Positions 1 to 6,594 of a DNA stretch of 9,100 bases are shown one piece after another (positions within the stretch are counted from its first letter, which is position 1; the number at the start of each line of letters is the position of its first letter). The translations under genes were made by a program, and so were the position numbers. The notes under the pieces were generated by a model, which searched no databases, was not told the origin of the DNA, and saw nothing but the letters and a program-made list of their open reading frames with translations. The DNA is from Candidatus Kuenenbacteria bacterium CG_4_8_14_3_um_filter_39_15. Its GTDB lineage: Bacteria > Patescibacteriota > Patescibacteriia > UBA2196 > GWA2-42-15. The stretch spans positions 1 to 9,100 of the forward strand of contig PFHP01000035.1 in assembly GCA_002782365.1 (NCBI GenBank), read 5' to 3'.

Positions 1-394
1 CAAGCTGTTCAGCAGTCAGTTCGCGTTCGCCAATATCGCCCAGATGAGTGACGGTAATGCCTTCAGTAGAAATCACATAAATTGTGTTTTGACCCCGTTG
101 AGCCCCGTGTTCATTGTCATGATATGAGGGAATGCCATAGATAAAAATGCCTTTAAATTCATATTCGCCAGGACCCTTAATAATAAAAGGATCAGGGGTA
201 TTGCTGGTACCCTTGACTGATTGACAGTCATTATGGTCTTCATGGTTGTGGCTAACAGTGATAATATCGGCTGAAAGTTTCGGTTTCTTCAAGCCGTATT
301 TATTAGCATAGGGGTCAGTAACAAGAATCACATCACCGTTAGTTGATTTGCTGGTGATTTTAAAGCATGATTGGCCGAACCATTGGATCTGCAT
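1..394 (-). CDS. MBL-fold metal-dependent hydrolase, UlaG-like (3' part missing)
   Basis: The reverse strand reads from an ATG at 394 to the window edge, giving 131 codons with no stop, so the C-terminal part lies outside. The protein begins MQIQWFGQSCFKI, typical of UlaG-like Zn-dependent hydrolases (COG2220). It has the metallo-beta-lactamase signature SHNHEDHND with HxHxDH ligands H49, H51, D53 and H54, then SYHD (H92) and HLGD (H117, D120), which fit further metal-site loops. Proteins of this family are cytoplasmic hydrolases; many members act on phosphodiester or lactone substrates, but the substrate here cannot be told. No signal peptide is seen. There is no Shine-Dalgarno sequence before the start. 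A weak -10 (TATTAT on the minus strand, 429-424) and a small palindrome TTAGTAAACTAA (403-414) lie between the gene and the divergent S1 promoter. Fold assignment is sure; function is not. Confidence 0.88.
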   Translation of the reverse strand, partial: MQIQWFGQSCFKITSKSTNGDVILVTDPYANKYGLKKPKLSADIITVSHNHEDHNDCQSVKGTSNTPDPFIIKGPGEYEFKGIFIYGIPSYHDNEHGAQRGQNTIYVISTEGITVTHLGDIGERELTAEQL

Positions 395-485
395 AAAAAT
401 AGTTAGTAAACTAATAATTTTTTATAATAAATTTGAGTTTATTTTTACCCTGATTCCAGTTAAATATTACCAATTTAAAGAGGGG

Positions 486-514
486 TTGTCAAATAATAAA
501 AGGTGCGCTATAAT
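486..514 (+). promoter_or_regulatory. Sigma70-type promoter of the S1 gene
   Basis: TTGTCA (486-491) and TATAAT (509-514) are separated by exactly 17 bp: a perfect -10 and a -35 with one mismatch to TTGACA. Transcription would start near 521, giving a leader of about 140 nt before the S1 start. No other promoter in the window is as close to consensus in both boxes, which fits a highly expressed translation gene. Confidence 0.75.
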
Positions 515-520
515 GGATTT

Positions 521-662
521 AATTAAAGATTAATCATGCATTATATGCCTTAAATGCGTGATGATCAATTATTAATTAATTCAAGGCAAAAATACCTATT
601 TTTAAGTATTTTTGTCCCGCAGTCGCGGGATTATTTAATAGGTATTAATCAAAACAACGATT
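521..662 (+). promoter_or_regulatory. Long structured 5' leader of the S1 mRNA
   Basis: Several inverted repeats are visible. Hairpin 1 pairs 533-541 with 554-562 (9 bp, one G-U). Hairpin 2 pairs CAAAAATAC (587-595) with GTATTTTTG (606-614), 9 perfect bp. Hairpin 3 pairs TCCCGC (615-620) with GCGGGA (625-630). A competing helix pairs AATACCTATT (591-600) with AATAGGTATT (637-646), 10 perfect bp, enclosing hairpin 3 and sharing 591-595 with hairpin 2. Hairpin 2 and the 10-bp helix cannot form together, which is the layout of a two-state leader. The other leaders in this window appear to be 0 to about 30 nt long. In E. coli S1 controls its own synthesis through the rpsA leader, so autoregulation is a reasonable hypothesis. 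It does not match a riboswitch class I recognise. Confidence 0.5.
615..636 (+). terminator. Possible attenuator hairpin in the S1 leader
   Basis: The 6-bp GC-rich stem TCCCGC/GCGGGA with loop AGTC is followed directly by TTATTT, an imperfect U tract. This resembles a weak intrinsic terminator about 30 nt before the S1 start. The stem is short and the U tract is broken, so it may be only a structural element of the leader. Confidence 0.3.
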
Positions 663-1757
663 ATGAACAAGACAACAAATAAAACAGCCAGCAAAGCTAA
701 AACAAATGAAATGGAAAAAATGCTCAATTCCGCTGATAGTCCTGGCTTGCCTAAAACAGGTGATATGGTGGAAGGCGTGGTGATTTATGTGGGGCGCAAT
801 GAGGTTTTGGTAGATCTAGACGGTTTAATGACTGGGCTTATTCGCGGCCACGAATCTTATGACGAGTCGGGAGAATACACTAATTTGAAGGTAGGAGATA
901 AAATTTATGCCACGGTGGTGGAAACGGAAAATGAAAAAGGATTAGTTGAGCTTTCTATCCGCCAGGCAGGGCATAAGAAAGCCTGGGACAAATTACACCA
1001 AATAAAAGTAGCCGGCGAGATTATTGAGGTGAGCGTATTTGATGCTAATAAAGGCGGATTAATGGTTAAACTTGATCAGGTGCTTGGTTTTTTGCCGGTC
1101 TCGCAGCTCTCGCCTGAGAATTATCCCAGGGTGGTTGGCGGCAATAAGACAAAAATTTTAGAAAAGTTAAAATCATTGGTTGGCCGTAAACTAAAAGTCC
1201 AGGTGATTGATGTCAATGATGAGGAGGGGACGTTGATTGTCTCGGAGAAAGCCACTGAACGGGAAGAAAGAAAAAAAATATTAGAGCAGTATAAAAAAGG
1301 AGACGTGGTGACCGGCGTGGTGACCGGCGTGGTTGACTTTGGAGCGTTTATGGAATTTGGCGAAGGGCTGGAAGGATTAATTCATATATCTGAAATTGGC
1401 TGGCAAAGGATTGATGATCCAAGAGATATGGTTAAAGAAGGCCAGAAGATTAAAGCGCAAATTATTGATATCAGTGCCAATAAGGTTTCTTTGTCGCTCA
1501 AAAGACTGACTAAGGATCCTTGGGAAGCGATTAAGGATAAATATAAAGTCGGGGACAAAGTCAAGGGTAAGGTAATTAAGTCTCATAAGCTCGGGGCTTT
1601 TGTGGAGATTGAACAGGATATTCAGGGTCTGGCCAGAGTGATTAAAAATGATCAGGGGGAAAACAGTAAGACTTTAGAGATCGGCAAAGCATATAATTTT
1701 TTAATTACTAATTTTGAACCAATTGACCATAAATTGGGGCTGGATTTAGCTGGTTAA
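663..1757 (+). CDS. rpsA: Small ribosomal subunit protein S1 (four S1 domains)
   Basis: 364 residues made of four S1 (OB-fold) RNA-binding repeats at about 32-101, 114-197, 211-281 and 294-364. The third is the most canonical, with GDVVTGVVTGVVDFGAF, GLIHISEIGW and a VSLSLKRL end. The N-terminal 30 residues are basic and probably flexible. Four domains match the shorter S1 of Gram-positive and CPR bacteria rather than the six-domain E. coli form. S1 docks on the 30S subunit and binds AU-rich leaders, helping mRNA lacking Shine-Dalgarno sites to initiate, which suits this window where no start has one. The start at 663 is the first ATG of the frame; no ribosome binding site is visible. A 12-bp unit GTGGTGACCGGC occurs twice in tandem (1305-1328), encoding VVTGVVTG, but the domain keeps its normal length. 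A non-ribosomal S1-repeat protein is the alternative. Confidence 0.88.
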   Translation: MNKTTNKTASKAKTNEMEKMLNSADSPGLPKTGDMVEGVVIYVGRNEVLVDLDGLMTGLIRGHESYDESGEYTNLKVGDKIYATVVETENEKGLVELSIRQAGHKKAWDKLHQIKVAGEIIEVSVFDANKGGLMVKLDQVLGFLPVSQLSPENYPRVVGGNKTKILEKLKSLVGRKLKVQVIDVNDEEGTLIVSEKATEREERKKILEQYKKGDVVTGVVTGVVDFGAFMEFGEGLEGLIHISEIGWQRIDDPRDMVKEGQKIKAQIIDISANKVSLSLKRLTKDPWEAIKDKYKVGDKVKGKVIKSHKLGAFVEIEQDIQGLARVIKNDQGENSKTLEIGKAYNFLITNFEPIDHKLGLDLAG

Positions 1758-1760
1758 TTA

Positions 1761-1800
1761 TTAGTTTTATTGGTATAATATTAGTTTTATTGGTATAATA
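1761..1800 (+). repeat. Perfect 20-bp tandem duplication carrying two -10 boxes
   Basis: Positions 1761-1780 and 1781-1800 are identical; the match at period 20 runs from 1759 to 1800. Each unit ends in TTGGTATAATA and so contains one extended -10. The array fills nearly the whole 48-bp gap between the S1 stop and the ftsH start. Confidence 0.95.
1770..1799 (+). promoter_or_regulatory. Duplicated extended -10 promoter of ftsH
   Basis: TGG-TATAAT occurs at 1771-1779 and again at 1791-1799, a full TGn extended -10 each time. The duplication also places TTGGTA (1770-1775) 18 bp upstream of the second -10, giving a 4/6 match to the -35 consensus. Start points predicted 7 nt past each -10 are about 1786 and about 1806. 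The latter coincides with the ATG of ftsH, so the downstream promoter would make a leaderless mRNA. Confidence 0.6.
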
Positions 1801-1805
1801 ATAGC

Positions 1806-3650
1806 ATGAAGAATATTTCTAAAACTTTTCTATTTTTTTTCATTATTATGCTGATTATGGCAGGGTTTTTGTCATTATTTGAAAACGGTCAGAAGAAAGT
1901 TGAAGAGGTGAGTTTGGGGACAGTGGCAGAAAAGGTGAAAGCGGGTCAGGTAGAGACAATTGAAGTCAGAAGTAATAGTATAAAAATAATAACCAAAGAT
2001 GGTCAGGAGTTGCAAAGCTATAAAGAGGCGGTTGAGTCAATTAACGAAGCTTTGATTAATTATGGCGTGAGCGAGGAAGAGTTGAGGCTGGCCAATGTCG
2101 TGATTAAAACTGAAACCGGTTTAAATTATTGGCTGGGAGTAATTCTGCCATTTGCCTTGCCGTTGCTTTTGGTGGTGGCTTTTGTCTGGTTTTTATTGCG
2201 CTCGGTGCAGGGGGTGAACAAGCGGGCTATGTCATTTGGGCAGAGCAATGCCAGGGATGAAAAGCCGGAAGATAAAAAAAAGCATAAGGTAAAATTCGTT
2301 GATGTGGCCGGAGCCAAAGAAGCCAAAAATGAGCTGGAAGAAATTGTCCAATTCTTAAAACACCCTAAAAAGTTTATTAATCTGGGGGCTAAAATTCCCA
2401 AAGGCGTGCTGTTAATCGGCCCGCCTGGCTGCGGTAAAACATTATTAGCCAGGGCAGTTGCCGGCGAAGCAGGCGTGCCATTTTTTTATGTGTCCGGGTC
2501 TGAATTTGTAGAGATGTTTGTCGGCGTGGGGGCGAGCCGGGTGCGCAGCCTCTTTCAAAAAGCGAAAAAAAATGCTCCCTGTATTGTTTTTTTAGATGAG
2601 TTGGACGCAGTCGGCAGAAGACGGGGGGCAGGAATCGGCGGCAGCCATGATGAGCGAGAACAGACTCTGAACCAAATTTTAGTGGAGATGGATGGCTTTG
2701 AGCCGAATGAGGGCATTATTACTTTGGCGGCGACTAATCGGTCTGATGTGTTGGATCCGGCGTTACTGCGACCAGGCAGGTTTGACCGCCGGGTGGTGGT
2801 TGATTTACCTGATTTAAAAGATAGAGAAGAAATTTTGAAGATTCATACTCAAGGTAAAATATTAGACAGTCAAATTAATTTACATACTTTAGCGGCTAGA
2901 ACTCCCGGATTTTCCGGAGCGGATTTGGCCAATCTGCTAAATGAAGCAGCCATTTTAGCAGCTAAGCATAATAAGCAGCAGATAGATATGGAAGATGTCC
3001 TGGAAAGTATTGATAAAGTGATGATTGGGCCGGCTAGAAAATCAAGAATGCTCTCTGAAAAGGAAAAGCAGATTACGGCTTATCATGAAGCAGGTCACGC
3101 GCTGACGGCGCATATGTTGCCCAAGGCCGATCCAGTTCATAAGGTGTCAATAATTTCACGCGGCCAAGCAGGAGGCTATACTATTAAATTGCCCACTGAA
3201 GACAAACATATGTATAGCCGTTCGGAGTTTCTGGATAATATGGCAGTATTTTTAGGGGGTTATGCTGCCGAGAAATTAATTTTTGGCGAGATAACAACCG
3301 GGGCGACATCTGACTTGCGCCAAGCAACTGAAATGGCTAAGCAGCTGGTCACGCAATATGGTATGAGTAAGTCTTTGGCGCCGAGAACTTTTGGCGAGCG
3401 GGAAGAAATGATATTTTTGGGACGGGAAATCAGCGAGCAAAAAGATTATTCTGAAAAAACGCAAGAGAAGATTGATAAAGAAGTGAGCGATTATCTCCAA
3501 GGGGCTTATGAAACAGCCTTGGCTATTTTAGAAAAGAACAAGGAAAAACTTAATCAGATAACCAAGGCATTATTGGAAAAGGAGGTTTTAGAAAGGGAAG
3601 AGTTTGAAAAGATAGTGGGAGAAAAACCCAAAGGAAAAAATTCAAATTAA
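1806..3650 (+). CDS. ftsH: ATP-dependent zinc metalloprotease FtsH
   Basis: 614 residues, normal length for this membrane-anchored AAA+ protease, which forms hexamers that unfold and degrade damaged membrane proteins and selected cytoplasmic proteins. Two transmembrane segments (about 7-25 and 108-131) flank a small external domain. The AAA+ module has Walker A GPPGCGKT (205-212), pore motif FVG (238-240), Walker B IVFLDELDA (260-268), and the second region of homology with arginine fingers R322 and R325 in LRPGRFDR. The zinc site is HEAGH (H427, E428, H431), with D503 in TSDLRQATEMAK as probable third ligand. All catalytic residues are present, so it should be active. Small departures are Cys in Walker A and DELDA where DEIDA is common. 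No Shine-Dalgarno is present; the start lies 7 nt after a -10 box. No terminator separates it from S1, so read-through from the S1 promoter is also possible. Confidence 0.97.
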   Translation: MKNISKTFLFFFIIMLIMAGFLSLFENGQKKVEEVSLGTVAEKVKAGQVETIEVRSNSIKIITKDGQELQSYKEAVESINEALINYGVSEEELRLANVVIKTETGLNYWLGVILPFALPLLLVVAFVWFLLRSVQGVNKRAMSFGQSNARDEKPEDKKKHKVKFVDVAGAKEAKNELEEIVQFLKHPKKFINLGAKIPKGVLLIGPPGCGKTLLARAVAGEAGVPFFYVSGSEFVEMFVGVGASRVRSLFQKAKKNAPCIVFLDELDAVGRRRGAGIGGSHDEREQTLNQILVEMDGFEPNEGIITLAATNRSDVLDPALLRPGRFDRRVVVDLPDLKDREEILKIHTQGKILDSQINLHTLAARTPGFSGADLANLLNEAAILAAKHNKQQIDMEDVLESIDKVMIGPARKSRMLSEKEKQITAYHEAGHALTAHMLPKADPVHKVSIISRGQAGGYTIKLPTEDKHMYSRSEFLDNMAVFLGGYAAEKLIFGEITTGATSDLRQATEMAKQLVTQYGMSKSLAPRTFGEREEMIFLGREISEQKDYSEKTQEKIDKEVSDYLQGAYETALAILEKNKEKLNQITKALLEKEVLEREEFEKIVGEKPKGKNSN

Positions 3651-3702
3651 AAGGTATCTGACATTTGGACTTTTCAAATTTAATATTTTGTTTTGTTATT
3701 TC

Positions 3703-3750
3703 TATATCTATGATATAATTATTATAGATAAATTAAAGTTAAATATATGC
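3703..3750 (+). repeat. 48-bp direct repeat, copy 1 (promoter plus start codon)
   Basis: Identical base for base to 5460-5507. It contains TGATATAAT (3711-3719), an extended -10, and a 26-bp dyad (3705-3730). In the dyad, TATCTATGA and TTATAGATA are 9-bp arms with one mismatch around the 8-bp centre TATAATTA. An AT-rich leader of about 20 nt follows, then the ATG of the coiled-coil gene at 3747. Identity stops one base after the ATG on one side and at 3702/5459 on the other. Confidence 0.97.
3711..3719 (+). promoter_or_regulatory. Extended -10 promoter of the coiled-coil gene pair
   Basis: TGATATAAT is a perfect extended -10. At the proper distance upstream (3691-3696) only TTTTGT is found, so the -35 is poor. 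The predicted start near 3726 leaves a leader of about 21 nt. The -10 sits at the centre of a dyad, so a dimeric repressor bound there could block RNA polymerase; this is inferred from symmetry alone. Confidence 0.6.
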
Positions 3751-5183
3751 CAGGAAAAGAAACTTTTAATAAAGTCGAACCAACTTCTAAGGAGAAAATT
3801 GAGTCTCCTATTCCGGCTAGCTCTGAAATCAATCCAGAAGTTGAAAAAAAAATGACTGATAAAACCAAAGAAACTGCCGAGACTTTAACTCCGGAAAGCC
3901 GAAGGTTTCTTGGCGGCCTTTACGAAAAAATTAAATCATCAGATATTGTTAAAAATATTGTTGATAGACACGAAGTACATAAAAATAATAAATTAGAAAA
4001 TAGGGCCAATGCCAAGATTGGCGAGCTAGAAAGAAAAAAAGCAATGGAAATAAAAGGAGTCCAAGATATAAAAAATGCCCAAAAAGAATCGCAAGGAAGT
4101 TCAAAAAAAATTGAGGAGATTTATAAATCTATGGGCAAAGAAATGGAGCAGGCAGAAAAAGATAAGTTTAAAAGTGAGATTGAAACACATCAAAAACTTA
4201 TAGATGAACGAGAAGGTGGGGCGCAAAGGATTGAATGCAAAATCACAGATGCAACAGATAAATTAGAAGATTATAAAAATAAAGCTGAAGCAGCCCGTGG
4301 TCATCTTGCCGGGCGTTTGACAGCTAAAATGGAAACTAATAATCAGGCGCTTCAAGAATTTGATGGACAACGTAGCGAAATCAATAAAAATATTAACGAT
4401 AACCAGACGCAAATTAAAGAACTTGATAAGTATGAGGCGGGATTTAAGAATCTTTTAAGCGAGGGTGTTCAAGGGGCGGCGGCGGAAATAGCCAAGAAGA
4501 ATCTGGCAGAAATAAAAGCAAAAAAGGCAGAACATATAAAAAATGTGAAAAATTTAGAATCAAATCAAAATAAAATTGATAAAAAAATTGATGGTTTAAA
4601 AGAAAAGAATAATAAACTGCAAGAACAACATGATAAAATATATCCAGCCAAAGAAAAAACGACCCAAAAACAGGCTGGTGAAAAGCCAGAGAATTATAAA
4701 ATTGACCAGGGTAAAGTTACTCTTAATTTTGGGGGTGGCAAAGAAATGTTTCTAGACAGTAAGGGCAATATAACCACAATAGGGTCTGATGGTGCACAAT
4801 CAACATTGGCTTTAGATAAAATTACTAATGAGGCATTGGCTAAATTTAAGGCGGTCTCGTCAGAAGAATTAGAAAGCGTGGGCATACCGCCAGAGATTAT
4901 TGAACGTATACAAAACATCAAACCAGAGGCAGGTGAGAAAAAAGAATTTATTGCTGGCAACCTCGTGGCGGAGTGGAATAAATATGTAAAAATATTTAAG
5001 CTGTCAGAACTGCAGGTATCACTTGATAAGAATAGTGATCCAGGACAAGAGTTTGGGGATAAAACTCTGGCGAAAGAATTTCTTCTAAATCTTATTGCTA
5101 AAAAAGCCAAGGTGAGCAAAGATAAGCTAAAGAGCCCTATTACTAGTAAAGTTATAAATTTTTTTAATAAACAAACTGCATAA
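3747..5183 (+). CDS. Large cytoplasmic coiled-coil protein, function unknown
   Basis: 478 residues that I do not recognise as a named family. Residues 1-50 are Pro/Glu/Lys-rich and probably disordered. About 78-298 is a long Lys/Glu/Asn-rich helical stretch with heptad-like spacing, almost certainly coiled coil, broken near 155-160 and 237-243. About 317-350 is a Gly-rich segment likely to be beta structure (KVTLNFGGGKEMFLD then NITTIGSDG). About 355-478 is helical with more hydrophobics (SSEELESVGIPPEIIERI, then KEFLLNLIAKKAKVSKDKL). No signal peptide or membrane segment is seen, and there is only one cysteine (C164). The codons are more A-rich than in ftsH or galU. Its start codon lies inside the 48-bp repeat, and no Shine-Dalgarno is present. 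It may be an architectural, scaffold or toxin-like protein; the sequence does not decide. As a real gene it is well supported by length and by its promoter. Confidence 0.85.
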   Translation: MPGKETFNKVEPTSKEKIESPIPASSEINPEVEKKMTDKTKETAETLTPESRRFLGGLYEKIKSSDIVKNIVDRHEVHKNNKLENRANAKIGELERKKAMEIKGVQDIKNAQKESQGSSKKIEEIYKSMGKEMEQAEKDKFKSEIETHQKLIDEREGGAQRIECKITDATDKLEDYKNKAEAARGHLAGRLTAKMETNNQALQEFDGQRSEINKNINDNQTQIKELDKYEAGFKNLLSEGVQGAAAEIAKKNLAEIKAKKAEHIKNVKNLESNQNKIDKKIDGLKEKNNKLQEQHDKIYPAKEKTTQKQAGEKPENYKIDQGKVTLNFGGGKEMFLDSKGNITTIGSDGAQSTLALDKITNEALAKFKAVSSEELESVGIPPEIIERIQNIKPEAGEKKEFIAGNLVAEWNKYVKIFKLSELQVSLDKNSDPGQEFGDKTLAKEFLLNLIAKKAKVSKDKLKSPITSKVINFFNKQTA

Positions 5184-5196
5184 ATAAAAAAATTTT

Positions 5197-5427
5197 ATGG
5201 ATCAAGATCAAAAAACACAACTATTATTAAGCCAAACGCAAGCAGCGCTTAGGCATTCTGATCAGGCAATAAAAAATAGTCAAACCACCTTGGCTAAATT
5301 AGATGATGAGTTGAAAAAAATTGAGGATAAGAATAATAAGGCTCAAGCTGTTATTGACCAAGAAATTGTTAATATCATTCAGGATATGGATGAGGCGACT
5401 GTTCAGTTTGTCAAAGACACTGAATAA
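5197..5427 (+). CDS. Small helical (coiled-coil) protein, function unknown
   Basis: 76 residues beginning 13 nt after the stop of the large coiled-coil gene, so probably in the same transcript. The product is acidic and Gln-rich, predicted almost wholly helical from about residue 5 to 72, with leucine/isoleucine spacing of a coiled coil (AKLDDELKKIEDKNNKAQAV). It has no cysteine, signal peptide or membrane segment. It has no visible Shine-Dalgarno; the spacer is simply A/T. Its adjacency and similar helical character suggest that it pairs with, or caps, the larger coiled-coil protein, but this is inference. No terminator follows, so transcription may continue toward the membrane-protein gene. 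Confidence 0.72.
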   Translation: MDQDQKTQLLLSQTQAALRHSDQAIKNSQTTLAKLDDELKKIEDKNNKAQAVIDQEIVNIIQDMDEATVQFVKDTE

Positions 5428-5447
5428 TATTTTTTTAACTTAAATTA

Positions 5448-5476
5448 TTGCGACCGTGTTATATCTATGATATAAT
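5448..5476 (+). promoter_or_regulatory. Promoter of the membrane-protein gene (repeat copy 2)
   Basis: TTGCGA (5448-5453, 4/6 to consensus) lies 17 bp before TATAAT (5471-5476), which is preceded by TGA to make an extended -10. The -10 and leader are shared with repeat copy 1, but the -35 lies outside the repeat. The two copies should therefore differ in strength while keeping the same dyad. Predicted start is near 5483. Confidence 0.62.
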
Positions 5477-5507
5477 TATTATAGATAAATTAAAGTTAAA
5501 TATATGC
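5460..5507 (+). repeat. 48-bp direct repeat, copy 2 (promoter plus start codon)
   Basis: Exact copy of 3703-3750 at a spacing of 1757 bp. It carries the extended -10 (5468-5476), the dyad (5462-5487) and the ATG at 5504. Because the repeat ends within codon 2 in both places, the two proteins share only their initiator methionine and the C that begins codon 2. Confidence 0.97.
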
Positions 5508-6529
5508 AGTTATATAGACCCATGCTCAAAAATGCCCTGTCAATTACCTGGCGCTATAAATATCTGTGGTTTTTTGGGCTTTTCGCAGCGTTGCTTGGTA
5601 ATGGCGGGGCTTTTAATTACGGCATTAAAAATTTTTCCAAAGTTGAATCACAGGGCGTGTGGCTGACTAATCTGTCAGAGTCTTTGAAAAGCTGGAAATT
5701 TGGATTTGGCAAGATTGATTGGTATGGGATTTTTACTAATTTTGATTTGTGGGGCGCAGTCTTGTTTTTATTAGTGATAGTCGTAGGGTTGTTTTTACTC
5801 TGGCTGTCAATAGCTTCACAGGGCGCCTTGGTTTATGGCATCAAAGCTGCCAAAACGCAGTTCTTTAATGAAGCTCTGCGCCATGGTTCAAAAAAGTTTT
5901 GGCCGTTGTTGCTGGTAAACATTATTTTGGCGGTGGCAATTGCCGTGCTTATGGCCATTTTTAATTTGCCCTTTGTAATTTTATATTTAAATACTGGCGG
6001 TAACGTCCTCTGGCAGACGGTGATCGTGATTTTGTCATTTATTGTCTGGGTGCCCGTCACCATTATTTTCTATCTCATTGCCCAATATGCAGTGATTTAT
6101 ATTGTTAACTATGATAAGCACATAGCGCAGGCGATTAAAGATGCCTGGCTGCTCTTTGCCAAAAACTGGATCGTGTCGCTAGAGGCTGGTTTTTTACTTT
6201 TGCTCATCAATATTATTACCAGCATATTATTAGTGGCGGTAGTGATAGTTTTAGCTTTGCCGTTTGTGATGCTCGGCCTGCTGGCGAGTGCTCTGGCTAG
6301 CAACGGATTTCTGTGGTTTGTCATCATACTTGGCATACTAACTTTTATCGCGCTTTTGTTTTTATACGGCGCGGCCTGGAATGTGTTTCAGGTATCAGTT
6401 TGGATACAGCTTTTTGAAAGGATTACCGGGGGAGTGGTTTATAGCAAAATTTTGCGTTGGGCAGTGGCTTTGACAGGTGGCAAATCAGCCCAAAGCGGAT
6501 CTCTATCTGACGAGCAAGAGAAGAAATAG
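5504..6529 (+). CDS. Polytopic membrane protein with six predicted helices
   Basis: 341 residues, strongly hydrophobic. Likely membrane segments are about 18-33, 83-103, 134-162, 170-200, 222-258 and 268-300; the two around 134-162 and 222-258 are long and may be re-entrant or split. The N-terminus, KNALSITWRYKYLWFFGLFAALL, is of a kind common in uncharacterised bacterial membrane proteins (Trp/Arg-rich, then W-x-F-G-L). The C-terminus is a hydrophilic, charged tail (325-341). No enzymatic or transporter motif is visible, so function is unknown. The start at 5504 is supported by the repeat, which puts an ATG at the same place after the same promoter as in the upstream gene. It is followed by a strong terminator. 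Its base composition is closer to ftsH and galU than to the coiled-coil pair. Confidence 0.87.
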   Translation: MQLYRPMLKNALSITWRYKYLWFFGLFAALLGNGGAFNYGIKNFSKVESQGVWLTNLSESLKSWKFGFGKIDWYGIFTNFDLWGAVLFLLVIVVGLFLLWLSIASQGALVYGIKAAKTQFFNEALRHGSKKFWPLLLVNIILAVAIAVLMAIFNLPFVILYLNTGGNVLWQTVIVILSFIVWVPVTIIFYLIAQYAVIYIVNYDKHIAQAIKDAWLLFAKNWIVSLEAGFLLLLINIITSILLVAVVIVLALPFVMLGLLASALASNGFLWFVIILGILTFIALLFLYGAAWNVFQVSVWIQLFERITGGVVYSKILRWAVALTGGKSAQSGSLSDEQEKK

Positions 6530-6562
6530 TTTCACAATAATCAGGTATTCATATAATTTTTG

Positions 6563-6594
6563 AACTCCGATTTAATCGGAGTTTTTAGTTGATT
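6563..6594 (+). terminator. Intrinsic terminator after the membrane-protein gene
   Basis: AACTCCGAT (6563-6571) pairs perfectly with ATCGGAGTT (6575-6583) across a 3-nt loop. It is followed by TTT, AG and a second T run (6593-6597). It lies 33 nt after the stop codon and separates this block from tRNA-Ser. Confidence 0.88.

Noticed and set aside
348..533. A 61-codon plus-strand frame in the MBL/S1 intergenic region
   Set aside because: It overlaps the start of the MBL gene on the opposite strand, runs through the S1 promoter, and ends before or at the S1 transcript start. The composition looks like translated AT-rich spacer.
1305..1328. Tandem 12-bp repeat GTGGTGACCGGC in the S1 gene as a recent expansion
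   Set aside because: The encoded VVTGVVTG fits the normal length of the S1 domain beta strands, so it is more likely convergent codon use than an insertion.
3651..3702. Terminator after ftsH
   Set aside because: The T-rich stretch has no stable stem before it, so no intrinsic terminator can be supported.
4694..5119. A 141-codon minus-strand frame inside the coiled-coil gene
   Set aside because: It is fully antisense to a well-supported gene, has no promoter or recognisable motif, and looks like a codon-bias shadow.
5448..5666. A 72-codon plus-strand frame overlapping the membrane-protein start
   Set aside because: It runs through the promoter and repeat copy 2 and reads the membrane-protein gene in the wrong frame.
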